NCBI GenBank assembly: GCA_963593685.1
Contig: CAVBBP010000069.1
Location: forward strand, 1-10,572
Reading direction: 5' to 3'
Source: W0P28-013 sp963593685
GTDB lineage: Bacteria > Bacteroidota > Bacteroidia > Bacteroidales > Paludibacteraceae
DNA length: 10,572 nucleotides
Shown here: positions 1-6,909 of the stretch, one piece after another
Numbering within the stretch: the stretch's first letter is position 1
Layout: each line of letters begins with the position of its first letter
Made by a program: the position numbers and the translations under genes
Notes under the pieces: generated by a model
Told to the model about the DNA's origin: nothing
The model's input: the letters and a program-made list of their open reading frames with translations, nothing else
Database searches by the model: none

Positions 1-222
1 AAAATTTTATCAGTTGTTAATTTTATTATTGAGTGGGGAATTTATAGAAGTCCCCGTAAGCGTGAAGGCGGAGGCACAAAGGGGGTTGTTAATAAATTTG
101 TCAATAGTTGTTACTTGAGTGTTCTCTCCAAAATTTGAGCGTTTTTAGGGGTTTGAAACACTTCTCAAATTCCTTTTCCTCCGCTTTCTACTTTTTTTGT
201 TGAAAAAAAAGTGTTAAAAACG
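1..222. other. non-coding stretch upstream of mreB
   Basis: No convincing coding frame is visible on either strand in this AT-rich stretch. A short imperfect inverted repeat lies at 33-39/51-57 (GTGGGGA against TCCCCGT, two G-T pairs). The 9-mer GTTGTTAAT occurs twice. The T/A-rich 3' part leads into the mreB promoter. The 3' end of a preceding gene could lie just outside the window but cannot be identified. Confidence 0.5.
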
Positions 223-224
223 GC

Positions 225-254
225 TTGATTGAGTAATTTTTTTTACTATTTTTG
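225..254 (+). promoter_or_regulatory. Bacteroidota-type promoter of the mre operon
   Basis: A -7 box TATTTTTG at 247-254 matches the Bacteroidota consensus TAnnTTTG. A -33 TTG at 225-227 sits 19 bases upstream, the usual spacing. The predicted transcription start falls near 260, giving a 5' leader of roughly 35-40 bases before the mreB ATG at 298. No other comparable match is seen between this site and mreB. Confidence 0.65.
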
Positions 255-297
255 TCGATTGAAATTTTATATAGAATAGAGAAACCGAAAAAACAGA

Positions 298-1320
298 ATG
301 GGACTATTTTCTTTTACGCAAGATGTTGCCATCGACCTTGGCACCGCCAATACCATCATCACCTGTAACGACAAAATTGTGGTGGACGAGCCATCGATTG
401 TGGCGCTCGACCGCAGCACAGGCAAGTTGATTGCCATCGGTCGGCAGGCGCAGCAGATGCAGGGTCGTGAGCACCCCAACATTCGCACCATACGCCCATT
501 GCGCGATGGCGTGATAGCCGACTTTAACGCCGCCGAGTTGATGATTCGCGGCATGATAAAGATGATTCCGCACCGCAGCCGTCTGGTTACGCCGTCGCTG
601 CGCATGGTGGTCGGCATTCCGTCGGGCAGCACCGAGGTAGAGGTGCGCGCCGTTCGCGACTCGTCGGAGCATGCTGGCGGTCGCGAAGTGTATATGATTT
701 ACGAACCGATGGCGGCAGCCATTGGCATCGGCCTCGATGTGGAAGCCCCCGAAGGCTGCATGGTGGTGGATATAGGCGGCGGCACTACCGAAATTGCCGT
801 TATCTCGTTGGGTGGCATGGTGTCGAACCAGTCGATTCGCATCGCTGGCGACGATTTCACCAAAGATATCATCGAGTATATGAACCGCCAGCACAACATC
901 AAAGTAGGCGAACGCATGGCCGAGCAGATTAAAATTCGCGTCGGTTCGGCACTCATCGACTTGGGCGACGAAGCCCCCGAAGATTTCATTGTCGATGGGC
1001 CAAACAAGATGACTGCGCTGCCGATGAAAGTGCCTGTGTCGTACCAAGAGATAGCGCACTGCCTCGAAAAATCGATAACGAAAATCGAAGCGGCTGTGTT
1101 GGCGGCTCTCGAGGAGACTCCGCCCGAACTCTACGCCGACTTGGTGAAAAACGGCATCTACTTGGCGGGTGGCGGCGCACTATTGCGCGGCTTGGCCAAA
1201 CGCCTCTCCGACAAGATTCAGATTACATTCCATGTGGCCGACGACCCACTGCGGGCTGTTGCGCGTGGCACTGGCGTAGCGTTGAAAAATGTGGACAAGT
1301 TCCAATTTTTGCTCCGTTAA
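298..1320 (+). CDS. mreB: MreB, actin-like rod shape-determining protein
   Basis: MreB is the bacterial actin homologue that forms ATP-dependent filaments under the inner membrane and orients lateral-wall synthesis. The 340-residue product is full length for the family. It shows the actin/Hsp70 ATPase signatures: phosphate-1 loop DLGTANT at residues 13-19, phosphate-2 loop DIGGGTTE beginning at D158, and the adenosine motif LAGGGALLRG at about 289-298. The N-terminus MGLFSFTQD is short and amphipathic, as expected for membrane attachment. The ATG at 298 follows an A-rich leader without a clear Shine-Dalgarno sequence, normal for Bacteroidota. It is the first gene of the operon. A hairpin 16 bases after its stop may set its level apart from mreC. 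A long frame on the opposite strand is a shadow. Confidence 0.97.
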   Translation: MGLFSFTQDVAIDLGTANTIITCNDKIVVDEPSIVALDRSTGKLIAIGRQAQQMQGREHPNIRTIRPLRDGVIADFNAAELMIRGMIKMIPHRSRLVTPSLRMVVGIPSGSTEVEVRAVRDSSEHAGGREVYMIYEPMAAAIGIGLDVEAPEGCMVVDIGGGTTEIAVISLGGMVSNQSIRIAGDDFTKDIIEYMNRQHNIKVGERMAEQIKIRVGSALIDLGDEAPEDFIVDGPNKMTALPMKVPVSYQEIAHCLEKSITKIEAAVLAALEETPPELYADLVKNGIYLAGGGALLRGLAKRLSDKIQITFHVADDPLRAVARGTGVALKNVDKFQFLLR

Positions 1321-1336
1321 TCGGAAATAAAAATTT

Positions 1337-1366
1337 GGCGGTGGATCTCGGTATCTGCCGCCTTTT
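1337..1366 (+). terminator. hairpin between mreB and mreC (attenuator or mRNA-end signal)
   Basis: Bases 1337-1346 (GGCGGTGGAT) pair with 1353-1362 (ATCTGCCGCC) as a 10-bp stem with two G-T pairs and a six-base loop. TTTT follows, then a second T-run four bases later. It begins 16 bases after the mreB stop and ends just before the mreC start. It resembles an intrinsic terminator with an imperfect T-tract. Because mreC follows directly, partial termination or 3'-end protection of mreB mRNA is more likely than full termination. Confidence 0.45.
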
Positions 1367-1378
1367 CAACTTTTGCAC

Positions 1379-2188
1379 ATGTCGGCTCTGTTGCGTTTTT
1401 TGCTGAAATTTGCCAACTTCTTTGAATTTCTGTTCTTGGAAGTGATTGCGTTTTTGTTCATTGTGAACTTCAACGCCTTTCAGCAGAGCGCACTCTACCG
1501 ATTCAACGCCTCGATGGTGGCATCGCTCTATGCAGCGACGAACGCTTGCGCCGACTATTTTCATCTGAAAGCGGAAAATGCGCAGTTGATGGACGAAAAC
1601 AATCGGTTGCTCAATCGGATAGCGGCGTTGGAGGCGCAACTGCCCGACACGATGGCGGCTGCGGCTGCCGAATTGCCCTATCGCGCTCACGCTGCCAAAG
1701 TGGTTTATGCGTCGGTCAATCGGCTGCAAAATGTGCTGATTATCAATCGTGGAATGGTCGATAGCATTGCCACCGACATGGGCGTGGTGAATGCCGACGG
1801 CGTGGTAGGCATAGTCGATGCGGTGTCGAAACATTTTGCGGTGGTGATGCCCATAATCAGCACCAAATCGATGGTGAGCGGCAAAATCGCCAAAAACGGT
1901 ACTATCGGTTCGGTGGTGTGGGACGGCCTTTCGCCCGAATATGCCGAACTGACCGACATCCCGTATCATGTCGATGTGGCGGTGGGCGACACGGTGGTTA
2001 CCAGCGGCTATTCCGCCATTTTTGCCAGCGGCGTGCCTATCGGCGTGGTCGATGAGGTGGAGGTGAACACCAGCCGCGTATTTTGCAAAATCCGGCTGCG
2101 CCTGCTCGTCAATTACCGCACCATCGATGCTGTGCATGTAATCGATTGCGCACACCGCGACGAACTGAAGCAAATAATTGATAATTAG
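1379..2188 (+). CDS. mreC: MreC, rod shape-determining periplasmic protein
   Basis: MreC is the bitopic protein that links MreB to PBP2-RodA and activates the pair. I start it at the ATG at 1379 (MSALLRF...), giving 269 residues. A TTG at 1373 in the same frame would add only two residues and is less likely. A single membrane segment lies at about residues 13-30, followed by a probable coiled coil around 60-88 with the heptad-like stretch ENAQLMDENNRLLNRIAALE. The remainder is the beta-rich MreC domain. Within it the GVVNADGVVGIVD stretch and the C-terminal IFASGVPIGVVDEVE stretch are typical of the family. It is shorter than E. coli MreC but in the usual range for Bacteroidota. The stop is followed by a repeat-rich gap rather than directly by mreD. 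Confidence 0.93.
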   Translation: MSALLRFLLKFANFFEFLFLEVIAFLFIVNFNAFQQSALYRFNASMVASLYAATNACADYFHLKAENAQLMDENNRLLNRIAALEAQLPDTMAAAAAELPYRAHAAKVVYASVNRLQNVLIINRGMVDSIATDMGVVNADGVVGIVDAVSKHFAVVMPIISTKSMVSGKIAKNGTIGSVVWDGLSPEYAELTDIPYHVDVAVGDTVVTSGYSAIFASGVPIGVVDEVEVNTSRVFCKIRLRLLVNYRTIDAVHVIDCAHRDELKQIIDN

Positions 2189-2252
2189 TAGCAAGATGTG
2201 AGTAGCAAGTAGCAAGACAAATGAGGAGTTAGGAATTAGGAGTGAGGAGTGA
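2188..2252. repeat. GTAGCAAG repeats and purine-rich low-complexity DNA
   Basis: The octamer GTAGCAAG occurs at 2188-2195, 2202-2209 and 2209-2216, the first copy overlapping the mreC stop codon. A purine-rich stretch of GGAGT/TTAGGA-type units then runs to about 2252. Together they start the 246-base non-coding gap between mreC and mreD. No coding frame or promoter is evident here. Confidence 0.6.
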
Positions 2253-2260
2253 GCAGTACA

Positions 2261-2300
2261 TTTAATTACCCAATTATCTAATTTCCAATTATTTAATTAA
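2261..2300 (-). repeat. dispersed 40-base repeat, copy 1
   Basis: The reverse complement of 2261-2300 matches 6411-6450 at 37 of 40 positions. The shared core is AATTGGAAATTAGATAATT. The two copies are inverted relative to each other and bracket mreD-mrdA-rodA. The element is AT-rich with no reading frame. It is probably a dispersed intergenic repeat; I cannot name a family. Confidence 0.75.
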
Positions 2301-2361
2301 TTTTTGAAGGCGTCAAAAAAATCATTATTCTAAATACTAAATTCATAATTAACCAAAAGGC

Positions 2362-2381
2362 TTTCCCCCTATCGGGGGAAA
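2362..2381 (+). repeat. GC-rich hairpin upstream of mreD
   Basis: TTTCCCCC at 2362-2369 pairs perfectly with GGGGGAAA at 2374-2381 around a TATC loop. A competing GGGAAAG segment begins at 2383 and could form an alternative stem with CTTTCCC at 2361-2367. No T-tract follows, so it is not a standard terminator. It looks like a dispersed palindromic intergenic element and could also act on mRNA processing before mreD. Confidence 0.5.
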
Positions 2382-2434
2382 CGGGAAAGGGGGCTACAAC
2401 CTGAAATTCTGAAATTTGAAATTACCCTTCGCTC

Positions 2435-2935
2435 ATGCACGATACGCTGAAGATGATATTGAATTTTGTTGTGTTGGTGTTGGTTCAAGTGCTGATACTG
2501 AACAACATACACCTGTTTGGCGTGGCGTGTCCGTACCTTTATATTTTGGCGGTGCTGGCGTTGCCTATCGCTATGTCGCCTGCGTGGGCGATGTTGGTAG
2601 CGTTTGGTTTGGGCTTTGTTATCGATATTTTTTGCAATAGTTACGGCATACATGCGGCGGCTTCGGTGCTGGTGGCGTACTTGCGGCCGCACATCATGCG
2701 CATGGTTGCCACGCGCGAAAATCTCGAAAAAACCTATCCATCGATTGCCAATTTTGGCAGCGCGTACTACCTCTATGCGCTCATTTTGATTGTCGTGCAC
2801 CACCTGACGCTCTTCGCGTTGGAGGCGTTTTCGTTTTCGCACATCGGCATGGTGCTGCTCAAAACCGTTTGCAGCACACTCTTCACATTCGTTTTGGTTG
2901 TTTGCGTCGAATTTCTTAAACCCAAACGGCGGTGA
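2435..2935 (+). CDS. mreD: MreD, rod shape-determining membrane protein
   Basis: MreD is a small polytopic inner-membrane protein of the elongasome that works with MreC and RodA. The product is 166 residues, the usual size. It is almost wholly hydrophobic, with about five predicted membrane segments (around 9-27, 36-53, 55-70, 108-128 and 136-158) and a basic tail ending LKPKRR. The FGLGFVIDIF stretch in the middle, an acidic residue in a membrane segment, is characteristic of MreD. The ATG at 2435 gives a product starting MHDTLKM and is the first in-frame start after the repeat-rich gap. The stop overlaps the mrdA start by four bases (GTGA), indicating translational coupling. Recognition rests on topology and gene order as much as on primary sequence. 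Confidence 0.9.
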   Translation: MHDTLKMILNFVVLVLVQVLILNNIHLFGVACPYLYILAVLALPIAMSPAWAMLVAFGLGFVIDIFCNSYGIHAAASVLVAYLRPHIMRMVATRENLEKTYPSIANFGSAYYLYALILIVVHHLTLFALEAFSFSHIGMVLLKTVCSTLFTFVLVVCVEFLKPKRR

Positions 2936-4776
2936 TAAACGACGCGAACAGCAACCGATTTTTCGTCATCAGAATTGTGATTGCCGTTCTGGTGTTTGTC
3001 TTCGTTGTGCAACTGTTCAATCTGCAAATCGTGCGCGACTACGGCGAGCAGGCCGACGGCAACGCTCTGTTGCGGCGTACCGTTTATGCGCCACGCGGGC
3101 TTATCTACGACCGCAACGGCGAACTGCTTGTATATAACCACCCGACCTACGATGTGCTGGTTACAACATCGGAGTGGCGGCACAAAAAAGGCGAACCTGC
3201 GCCGCTCGATACCGCCGCTTTTTGCGATTGGCTCGCCATTTCGCGCGAGGAGTTCGACAGCCGCCTCGACGATATGAAACGCCGCCGTGGTTACTCGCCA
3301 CGCACGCCGCAACGCTTCATGACGCAACTGACACCCGAAGAGTACGCCACCATGCAAGAGAGGCAGCACCGCTTTCCGGGCATCACCATTCAGATTCGTA
3401 CGCTGCGCAGTTACAACTATCCTGTGGCGGCACATGCGCTCGGCTCCATCGGCGAAGTATCGAAAGGAATGATTGAGCGCGACTCGTGCTACAGTCAGGG
3501 CGACTATGCGGGCGTGAGCGGCATCGAAAAGTCGTACGAAAAAGATTTGCGCGGCACCAACGGTGTGGAAATTATGCTGCGCGATGTGTCGGGGCGCGTG
3601 CAAGGCCACTACCGAGGCGGCGAATACGACATTCCAGCCGAAGCAGGCAAAAATCTGACCGTAACGCTCGACTATCGGCTGCAGATGGTGGCCGAAGAGT
3701 TGCTGACTGGCAAACGAGGCAGCATTGTGGCCATCGAGCCAGCCACAGGCGAGGTGCTGGCCATCGCCTCGAACCCCACTTGGAATCCCGATATTTTAGT
3801 TGGCCGACAACGCTCGCACAACTACTCCATGCTGCTCGAAGACCAGACAAAACCGCTGCTTAATCGCGCTATACAAGGCGTTTATTCGCCCGGCTCGACA
3901 TTCAAAACGGTGCAGGCTTTGGTGTGCCAACAAGAGGGCGGCATTACCGAACGCACACTTTTTCCTTGCAATGGGCCAGGCTCGTCGCCCATAAAATGCA
4001 CGCACCATCACGGCTCGCCTGTGTCGCTCGAAAATGCGATTGAACAGAGTTGCAATCCCTATTTTTGGCAGGCCTACAAAGCCACGCTCGAGCGAGGCGG
4101 CTACGGCGACAAAAACGAGAATTTCAAAGAAAACTACAACCGCTGGCGCAACGATGTGCTGAGTTTCGGCCTCGGCCCAAAATTCGACGACACCGACATT
4201 CCCGACCAAGCCAACGGCGGCATTCCGCGCACTGTAACCTACGACCGCATTTATGGGCCTACGGGTTGGCGCGCCATCACCATTCGTTCCAACTCAATCG
4301 GGCAGGGCGAAGTGCAGGTTACGCCGCTGCAACTGGCCAATGTGGCTGCCACCATCGCCAACAACGGCTACTACATCACGCCGCACCTCAATCGCGCCGA
4401 TTCGATGCTTCGCCACAAACATATTGCCACGGTCGATTCCTCCTATTTCGAAGTGGTGAAAAACGGCATGTGGCGCGTGTGCGAATATGGCACTGGGCGT
4501 TGGTACAAAATCGACAGTGTGGCTATGTGCGGCAAAACTGGCACAACCGACAACAACCACGGTCGCCCGCACTCCATATTCATCGGCTTTGCGCCAAAAG
4601 ATAACCCGAAAATTGCCGTGGCGGTGGTAATCGAGAATTGCGGATTTGGTGCCACTTGGGCAAATCCAATCGCCAGTTTGGTGTTGGAACAATATCTGAA
4701 AGGCGAGATAAAACGCAAAGAACTGTTTCACCGTTTTGCAACTGCTGTAACCGATCCCGATGTCAAGAAATACTAA
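2932..4776 (+). CDS. mrdA: Penicillin-binding protein 2 (elongasome transpeptidase)
   Basis: PBP2 is the monofunctional class B transpeptidase that crosslinks the glycan strands polymerised by RodA. The 614-residue product starts at GTG 2932, overlapping the mreD stop. A single signal-anchor helix at about residues 9-28 (FFVIRIVIAVLVFVFVVQLF) precedes the pedestal region, which includes the RGLIYDRNGE motif typical of class B enzymes. All three active-site motifs are present: S322-T-F-K325 with the nucleophile Ser322, S373-C-N375, and K535-T-G-T538. Length and motif spacing are normal. The 3' end overlaps rodA by 17 bases in another frame, so the two partners are probably translated in a coupled way. 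The periplasmic domain is beta-lactam sensitive in this family; nothing suggests loss of activity. Confidence 0.97.
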   Translation: MINDANSNRFFVIRIVIAVLVFVFVVQLFNLQIVRDYGEQADGNALLRRTVYAPRGLIYDRNGELLVYNHPTYDVLVTTSEWRHKKGEPAPLDTAAFCDWLAISREEFDSRLDDMKRRRGYSPRTPQRFMTQLTPEEYATMQERQHRFPGITIQIRTLRSYNYPVAAHALGSIGEVSKGMIERDSCYSQGDYAGVSGIEKSYEKDLRGTNGVEIMLRDVSGRVQGHYRGGEYDIPAEAGKNLTVTLDYRLQMVAEELLTGKRGSIVAIEPATGEVLAIASNPTWNPDILVGRQRSHNYSMLLEDQTKPLLNRAIQGVYSPGSTFKTVQALVCQQEGGITERTLFPCNGPGSSPIKCTHHHGSPVSLENAIEQSCNPYFWQAYKATLERGGYGDKNENFKENYNRWRNDVLSFGLGPKFDDTDIPDQANGGIPRTVTYDRIYGPTGWRAITIRSNSIGQGEVQVTPLQLANVAATIANNGYYITPHLNRADSMLRHKHIATVDSSYFEVVKNGMWRVCEYGTGRWYKIDSVAMCGKTGTTDNNHGRPHSIFIGFAPKDNPKIAVAVVIENCGFGATWANPIASLVLEQYLKGEIKRKELFHRFATAVTDPDVKKY

Positions 4777-6235
4777 CATACTGCGTTACCTCGACTGGCC
4801 GATGGTGGCCATGTTTTTGGCGTTGGTCTTGTTTGGCTGGTTCAATGTGTATGGCGCAAGCCACGACATCGACCAAACCTCGATATTCGATTTTGCCTAT
4901 TTTTCGGGCAAACAGTTTGTGTGGATTTTGTGTTCCCTCGGTTTGGCGGGGCTTATTCTGCTCATCGATGCGCGGGCGTACCAATCGTTCAGCATGCTGC
5001 TCTATGCGCTGATGATTTTGCTGCTCATTGCCACCATTTTTCTTGCGCCCGAAATCAAAGGTTCGCACTCGTGGCTGGTGCTTGGCCCTGTGCGGTTGCA
5101 GCCCGCCGAATTTTCAAAATTCATCACTGCGTTGGCGGTTGCCAATGTCATGGGGCAGTACGGTTTCAAGTTGAGCGGGTTCAAAAATTACGCCGTTGTG
5201 CTGCTGCTTTTGCTGCTGCCGATGGGACTTATCGTGCTGCAAAACGAGACGGGTTCGGCGTTGGTCTATACCTCGTTTATGCTCATGCTCTACCGCGAAG
5301 GTCTGCCGGGGCTGATTCCTTTTGCCGCCTTGTGTTGCGTGGTATTTTTTGTGGTGGTTGTGCGTTTTGGTGCGTTGCCATTTGCGGGCGTGCCATCGGC
5401 TTCGACGGGGCTTGTGCTTGCCTTTGTGCTGATGTTGATAGTGGCGGCAGTGCTCTTTTTCAAATTCAAAACCTCGAAAGTGCCGTTCAAATACCTGATT
5501 TACGCCTATTTAGCGGTACTGACCGTGGCTATCGGACTGCATCTGACGGGTTGGGTGCGCGTCAATTTTGTCTATGTGCTGCTTGCATTGCTTGTTGGCA
5601 CAGCCATCTACACGGCGGTGTTTGCCATTCACGCGCGCTGCAATCGGCTTTGGCTGATTGTCGCCTTTTTGGTGCTTGGCGTAGCCTATTGTTATTCAGT
5701 CGATTATGTGTTCGACCGCGTATTCAAACCGCACCAGCGTTCGCGCATCGAGGTGCTGCTCGGCATGAAGGACGACCCCAAGGGCGACGGCTACAATGTG
5801 GAGCAGGCCAAAATTGCCATCGGTTCGGGCGGATTTTTGGGTAAAGGCTTTTTGAACGGCACGCAAACCACGCTCAAATTTGTGCCAGAGCAGCACACCG
5901 ATTTCATCTTCTGCACCGTGGGCGAAGAGTACGGATTTGTCGGTGCTACGGCTCTGCTGCTGGTCTATATGGCGTTTTTGTTCCGCTTGATGCGTTTGGC
6001 CGAATCGCAGCGCGAGGCGTTTGCGCGCATCTACGGCTATTGCGTGGCAGGCATATTCCTGTTCCACATCCTGATAAACATCGGCATGGTCATCGGGCTG
6101 ATGCCAGTCATCGGCATACCGCTGCCATTTTTCAGTTACGGCGGCTCCAGCATGTGGTCGTTCACCATTCTCCTCTTCATCTTCCTGCGCCTCGACATCG
6201 CCAACAAGCAGCGAGACAACTATGTTTATTTCTGA
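4760..6235 (+). CDS. rodA: RodA, SEDS-family peptidoglycan polymerase
   Basis: RodA is the integral-membrane glycosyltransferase that polymerises lipid II into glycan strands with PBP2. The 491-residue product is hydrophobic throughout. It contains SEDS hallmarks: LQPAEFSKF near residue 115, the QNETGSALVY stretch, IGSGGFLGKGFLNGTQ, PEQHTDFIF with the probable catalytic aspartate D381 (equivalent to E. coli RodA D262), and the C-terminal GIPLPFFSYGGSS. It is about 120 residues longer than E. coli RodA. The extra length is a hydrophobic block around residues 200-310 that should add several membrane helices, which I believe is usual for Bacteroidota RodA. The start ATG at 4760 lies inside the end of mrdA. 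It is the last gene of the operon. Confidence 0.96.
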   Translation: MSRNTNILRYLDWPMVAMFLALVLFGWFNVYGASHDIDQTSIFDFAYFSGKQFVWILCSLGLAGLILLIDARAYQSFSMLLYALMILLLIATIFLAPEIKGSHSWLVLGPVRLQPAEFSKFITALAVANVMGQYGFKLSGFKNYAVVLLLLLLPMGLIVLQNETGSALVYTSFMLMLYREGLPGLIPFAALCCVVFFVVVVRFGALPFAGVPSASTGLVLAFVLMLIVAAVLFFKFKTSKVPFKYLIYAYLAVLTVAIGLHLTGWVRVNFVYVLLALLVGTAIYTAVFAIHARCNRLWLIVAFLVLGVAYCYSVDYVFDRVFKPHQRSRIEVLLGMKDDPKGDGYNVEQAKIAIGSGGFLGKGFLNGTQTTLKFVPEQHTDFIFCTVGEEYGFVGATALLLVYMAFLFRLMRLAESQREAFARIYGYCVAGIFLFHILINIGMVIGLMPVIGIPLPFFSYGGSSMWSFTILLFIFLRLDIANKQRDNYVYF

Positions 6236-6410
6236 TTTCTGGATTTCTGGTTTCTGGTTGCGCTGCGCGCAGTTTCAAAATTTCTGGTTTCTAGTTTCTC
6301 AAAATTGCTGGCGCAATTTTTGTTTCTATGTTTCTTGCGCTGCGCGCGGTTTCAGAGTTTCAAGTTGCGGTAGCCGAAACGCCTTAATCTTCAAATTTTC
6401 AAATCTTCAA
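6236..6410. repeat. low-complexity and direct repeats downstream of rodA
   Basis: This non-coding stretch consists of degenerate TTTCTGG/TTTCTAG units. A GC-rich direct repeat has the same first 13 bases, TTGCGCTGCGCGC, at 6258-6270 and 6335-6347, each followed by a GTTTCA-type tail. TTCAAAT units follow towards 6410. The ORFs that cross it read the repeats and are not credible genes. It begins directly at the rodA stop and suggests repeat expansion in neutral DNA. Confidence 0.6.
6301..6321 (+). terminator. candidate intrinsic terminator of the mre operon
   Basis: AAAATTGC at 6301-6308 pairs perfectly with GCAATTTT at 6313-6320 around a TGGC loop. The descending strand forms a run of five T. 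It lies 66 bases after the rodA stop. The 8-bp stem has only two G-C pairs, so it is weak, and it sits inside repeat-rich DNA. It is the best terminator-like structure between rodA and the next promoter. Confidence 0.35.
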
Positions 6411-6450
6411 ATAATTAAGTAATTGGAAATTAGATAATTAGGTAATTAAA
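6411..6450 (+). repeat. dispersed 40-base repeat, copy 2
   Basis: This is the inverted partner of 2261-2300, with 37 of 40 positions matching and the AATTGGAAATTAGATAATT core unchanged. The two copies stand about 4.1 kb apart in opposite orientation, on either side of mreD-mrdA-rodA. No reading frame or promoter motif is seen inside. Confidence 0.75.
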
Positions 6451-6485
6451 AAGTCTTTTGTCTTTATTCCTTACTCTTTATTCTC

Positions 6486-6507
6486 GGGGTGTGGCATGCC
6501 GCGTCCC
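6486..6507. repeat. GC-rich palindromic hairpin element
   Basis: Bases 6486-6507 form an inverted repeat centred on GGCATGCC (6493-6500). The arms are GGGGTGT and GCGTCCC (6486-6492/6501-6507), joined by four Watson-Crick and three G-T pairs. It resembles a degenerate REP-like intergenic palindrome. It stands alone in AT-rich DNA with no T-tract after it. Confidence 0.5.
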
Positions 6508-6509
6508 TA

Positions 6510-6590
6510 CTTTCCACACTTTATACACTTTCACACTTTCACACTTTATACACTTTTCACTTTATACACTTTCTACACTTTCTACTTTCA
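6510..6590. repeat. pyrimidine-rich CACTTT tandem repeats
   Basis: About eight imperfect copies of an 8-11-base unit built on (TA)CACTTT follow one another, one strand being almost purine-free apart from A. It ends about a dozen bases before the -7 box at 6602 and covers the place where a -33 element would lie. Copy-number change could therefore alter promoter spacing. Alternatively it is neutral intergenic repeat DNA. Confidence 0.6.
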
Positions 6591-6601
6591 ACAAAAATTC
6601 G

Positions 6602-6609
6602 TACCTTTG
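6602..6609 (+). promoter_or_regulatory. Bacteroidota -7 element for the methyltransferase leader
   Basis: TACCTTTG is a full match to TAnnTTTG and identical to the -7 box at 8124. No TTG is seen at the right distance upstream, where the DNA is CACTTT repeat, so the -33 element is weak or degenerate. Transcription would start near 6615, about 290 bases before the methyltransferase ATG at 6910. Confidence 0.5.
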
Positions 6610-6615
6610 CCATGC

Positions 6616-6908
6616 ACTGCAACGGCAGCAAAACATATTTCAATAATTAAGCATTGGCTATTATTTCGCGTTTACCGAAAGCCCTGCAAACTTTTACGGA
6701 AATAAACACATGAAATAATCAGTGAAAGAGCCTACGCAGGTTTCTTTTGTCTACTCAAAATTAGTAATGCTCATGCCTTTGGTGTGAGTAACTTATGAGT
6801 AGACGAGGTTTCCTTGCTGGGCTGCCTTGGTAACGCAATAAGAGATTTCGCACCTTTTCTTATTGCCAACAAGTGAGATTGATAGCATGCACAAATTCTA
6901 TCAATCTC
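6616..6908 (+). ncRNA. candidate structured RNA or 5' leader of the methyltransferase gene
   Basis: Downstream of the 6602 promoter the + strand can form a chain of stem-loops. SL1 (6660-6719) has an outer ATTATTTC/GAAATAAT pairing and nested GTTTA/TAAAC, CCG/CGG and AAAG/CTTT pairings. SL2 (6749-6804) has a 9-bp GTCTACTCA/TGAGTAGAC stem and an inner CTCATGCC/GGTGTGAG stem around TTT. SL3 (6835-6866) is a 9-bp GCAATAAGA/TCTTATTGC stem. SL4 (6875-6908) is a perfect 11-bp GAGATTGATAG/CTATCAATCTC stem. A weaker stem may form at 6724-6744. SL4 ends one base before the start codon at 6910. The region does not resemble tmRNA, RNase P or SRP RNA. It could be a regulatory leader, an independent small RNA, or part of a mobile element. 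Pairing was found by eye; transcription and ends are inferred. Confidence 0.5.
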
Positions 6909-6909
6909 T

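Noticed and set aside
93..100. Second TAnnTTTG match (TAAATTTG) upstream of mreB
   Set aside because: There is no TTG at the -33 distance, and the site at 247 is much better placed.
304..1059. 251-codon minus-strand ORF opposite mreB
   Set aside because: It is a mirror of mreB codon bias, is rich in His and Arg, and has no family resemblance.
1373..1378. TTG start for mreC
   Set aside because: An ATG two codons downstream gives a normal MreC N-terminus.
6612..6650. 12-residue upstream ORF after the 6602 promoter
   Set aside because: Its ATG lies only three bases after the -7 box, at or before the expected transcription start, so it would probably not be on the mRNA.
6222..6705. Small + strand ORFs downstream of rodA
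   Set aside because: Their translations are simply the TTTCTGG and CACTTT repeats (Phe/Ser/Thr/Leu-rich) and lack any domain.
6616..6908. tmRNA, RNase P, SRP RNA or tRNA
   Set aside because: No CCA-ended acceptor, T-arm, or conserved RNase P or SRP cores were seen on either strand.
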